Source of the DNA: Caulobacterales bacterium 32-69-10
Lineage (GTDB): Bacteria > Pseudomonadota > Alphaproteobacteria > Caulobacterales > Caulobacteraceae
Reading direction: 5' to 3'
NCBI GenBank assembly: GCA_002280485.1
Contig: NCED01000034.1
Span: forward strand, 1-43,760
Length of the DNA stretch: 43,760 nucleotides
Positions 43,067 to 43,760 of this stretch are shown in pieces. The notes under the pieces were generated by a model. The model ran no database searches and had not been told where the DNA came from. It saw only the letters and a list, made by a program, of their open reading frames with translations. Numbering within the stretch: the first letter of the stretch is position 1; every line of letters begins with the position of its first letter. The position numbers and the translations under genes are program-made.

Positions 43067-43760
43067 CAGCTCCACATACGCGTTCACCCGGTTGATATCG
43101 GGCTGCTTCCGCTCGATGTGGTCATAGAGGAGCCGCAGGGCGACCTCGCGGGCTGGCTTCTTCATGAGAGCCGCCAGGGAGCGCAGGAAGACGCGTACGT
43201 CGATGACAGTCACATCGATGGTGGTTGTCTGGAGAGCCTCTGAGAGTCCGTCGAGGTTATCCACGTAAGCGAGGATGTGAGCCCTCGGGAGGTCGGCATT
43301 TCGGGCCGCTTGGATGGCCTGGGCGAGCTTACCCCGCCAGTCGCTGGCGGAGACCTCAAACGCCTCCTCGATGCGGTTGCCCTTCATAACTTGCACGTCC
43401 GCCGCCGTCCCGGCGCTGGCGTCCGCCGCGTTGATGTTCTTGGTGCGCACCGCGAGTCCGCCAACCCCACCTTGGCCGAACTCGTCGATCAGCGCTTCCA
43501 GGAAGGCGGCAACGGCGAACTGCTCGTGCGCTCCCCCGGAAGGCGTCGCGAGGAGGGCATCCAGCAAACCGACCACTCTGGCGAAGGTCAGCTCCGCCCT
43601 TGCGAGCTGCGGCATGGGGCGGACTGGGCGCGCCGTAAGCGCGACCGTTGCCGATAAGAGATCTAGGAGCCGCTCGCGATCGCCCGGGCTCGCCCTGTTC
43701 ATCCACCGCAGTAGGTCATCGAAGGCCGCGACGTTGCCCCGCGCGAGGATTGGGCTGTTT
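43040..43760 (-). CDS. Probable restriction endonuclease (SacI-like), cut by the window edge
   Basis: The frame is open to the right edge: before the ATG at 43702 the sequence continues NSPILARGNVAAFDDLLRW, so at least 239 residues are visible and the N-terminus is missing. The region LAVRTKNINAADASAGTAAD, followed by VQVMKGNRIEEAFEVSASDW, looks like a nuclease core in which D and E of a PD-(D/E)xK-type site could lie, and recalls the SacI family (GAGCTC) whose partner is also a C5 methylase. This identification is from memory of the pattern and is not certain. Gene position opposite a C5 methylase and next to Vsr strongly suggests the restriction subunit. Confidence 0.55.
   Translation of the reverse strand, partial: NSPILARGNVAAFDDLLRWMNRASPGDRERLLDLLSATVALTARPVRPMPQLARAELTFARVVGLLDALLATPSGGAHEQFAVAAFLEALIDEFGQGGVGGLAVRTKNINAADASAGTAADVQVMKGNRIEEAFEVSASDWRGKLAQAIQAARNADLPRAHILAYVDNLDGLSEALQTTTIDVTVIDVRVFLRSLAALMKKPAREVALRLLYDHIERKQPDINRVNAYVELLGRHALTA

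Overview
The window is a gene-dense, very GC-rich chromosomal segment of an alphaproteobacterium, most likely from the Caulobacterales (Caulobacter/Phenylobacterium-like). The main support is the divergent fliX/flgI pair (FliX is a Caulobacterales-type flagellar assembly factor). Other support comes from TTAACCAT-type CtrA half-sites, a GTTC-N7-GTTC LexA box before uvrA, a Caulobacter-like vegetative promoter before dksA, and the neighbourhoods tatABC-serS-surE-pcm-nlpD, yajC-secD-secF-Mth938 and DUF4169-RHH. Species cannot be settled by reading alone.

Layout: 1-154 is a possible gene tail. 211-6579 holds the Tat translocase operon, serS, surE, pcm and a LysM/LytM lipoprotein in the nlpD position. 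6586-7437 is a DUF815 ATPase on the minus strand. 7598-12372 holds the Sec accessory genes yajC-secD-secF, an Mth938/NDUFAF3-like gene, a PuuD-N-like membrane protein and a degenerate squalene/phytoene-synthase-fold protein (NDUFAF6-like). Then come trmFO (minus), two paralogous membrane proteins, an UrcA-family exported protein and uvrA (minus). 19333-22344 is a flagellar block (flbY, rod-binding protein and flgI on minus; fliX on plus) followed by dksA. 22423-28775 carries a CHRD protein, gltX, a LOG-family protein, a lipoprotein, an Atm1-type ABC exporter and a frameshifted MarR gene. 28855-30517 is amtB-glnK. Next are a 49-residue membrane peptide gene, tRNA-Lys(UUU), queA-tgt, a GST, DUF4169, RHH, rarD, prmA, an OmpR-type two-component system and two beta-carbonic anhydrases. 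The right end (41517 to the edge) is a restriction-modification island: Vsr, a C5-cytosine methyltransferase and a convergent probable endonuclease that runs off the window.

The most unusual signals are these. (a) Two housekeeping proteins carry apparent in-frame internal deletions that hit zinc modules: UvrA lacks about 65 residues including the first cysteine of its C-terminal zinc finger, and DksA lacks its whole four-cysteine finger. (b) A nearly identical 17-bp motif containing a 10-bp-period direct repeat lies before the response regulator gene and again between its kinase and the first carbonic anhydrase, suggesting a dedicated regulon. (c) The flgI/fliX intergenic region shows a full sigma54-IHF-enhancer-CtrA architecture. 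(d) The restriction-modification island carries its own mismatch-repair nuclease. (e) A MarR gene is broken by one base, and its tail collides with the ABC exporter gene. The deletions and the frameshift could be real or assembly errors. This cannot be decided without reads or sister genomes.
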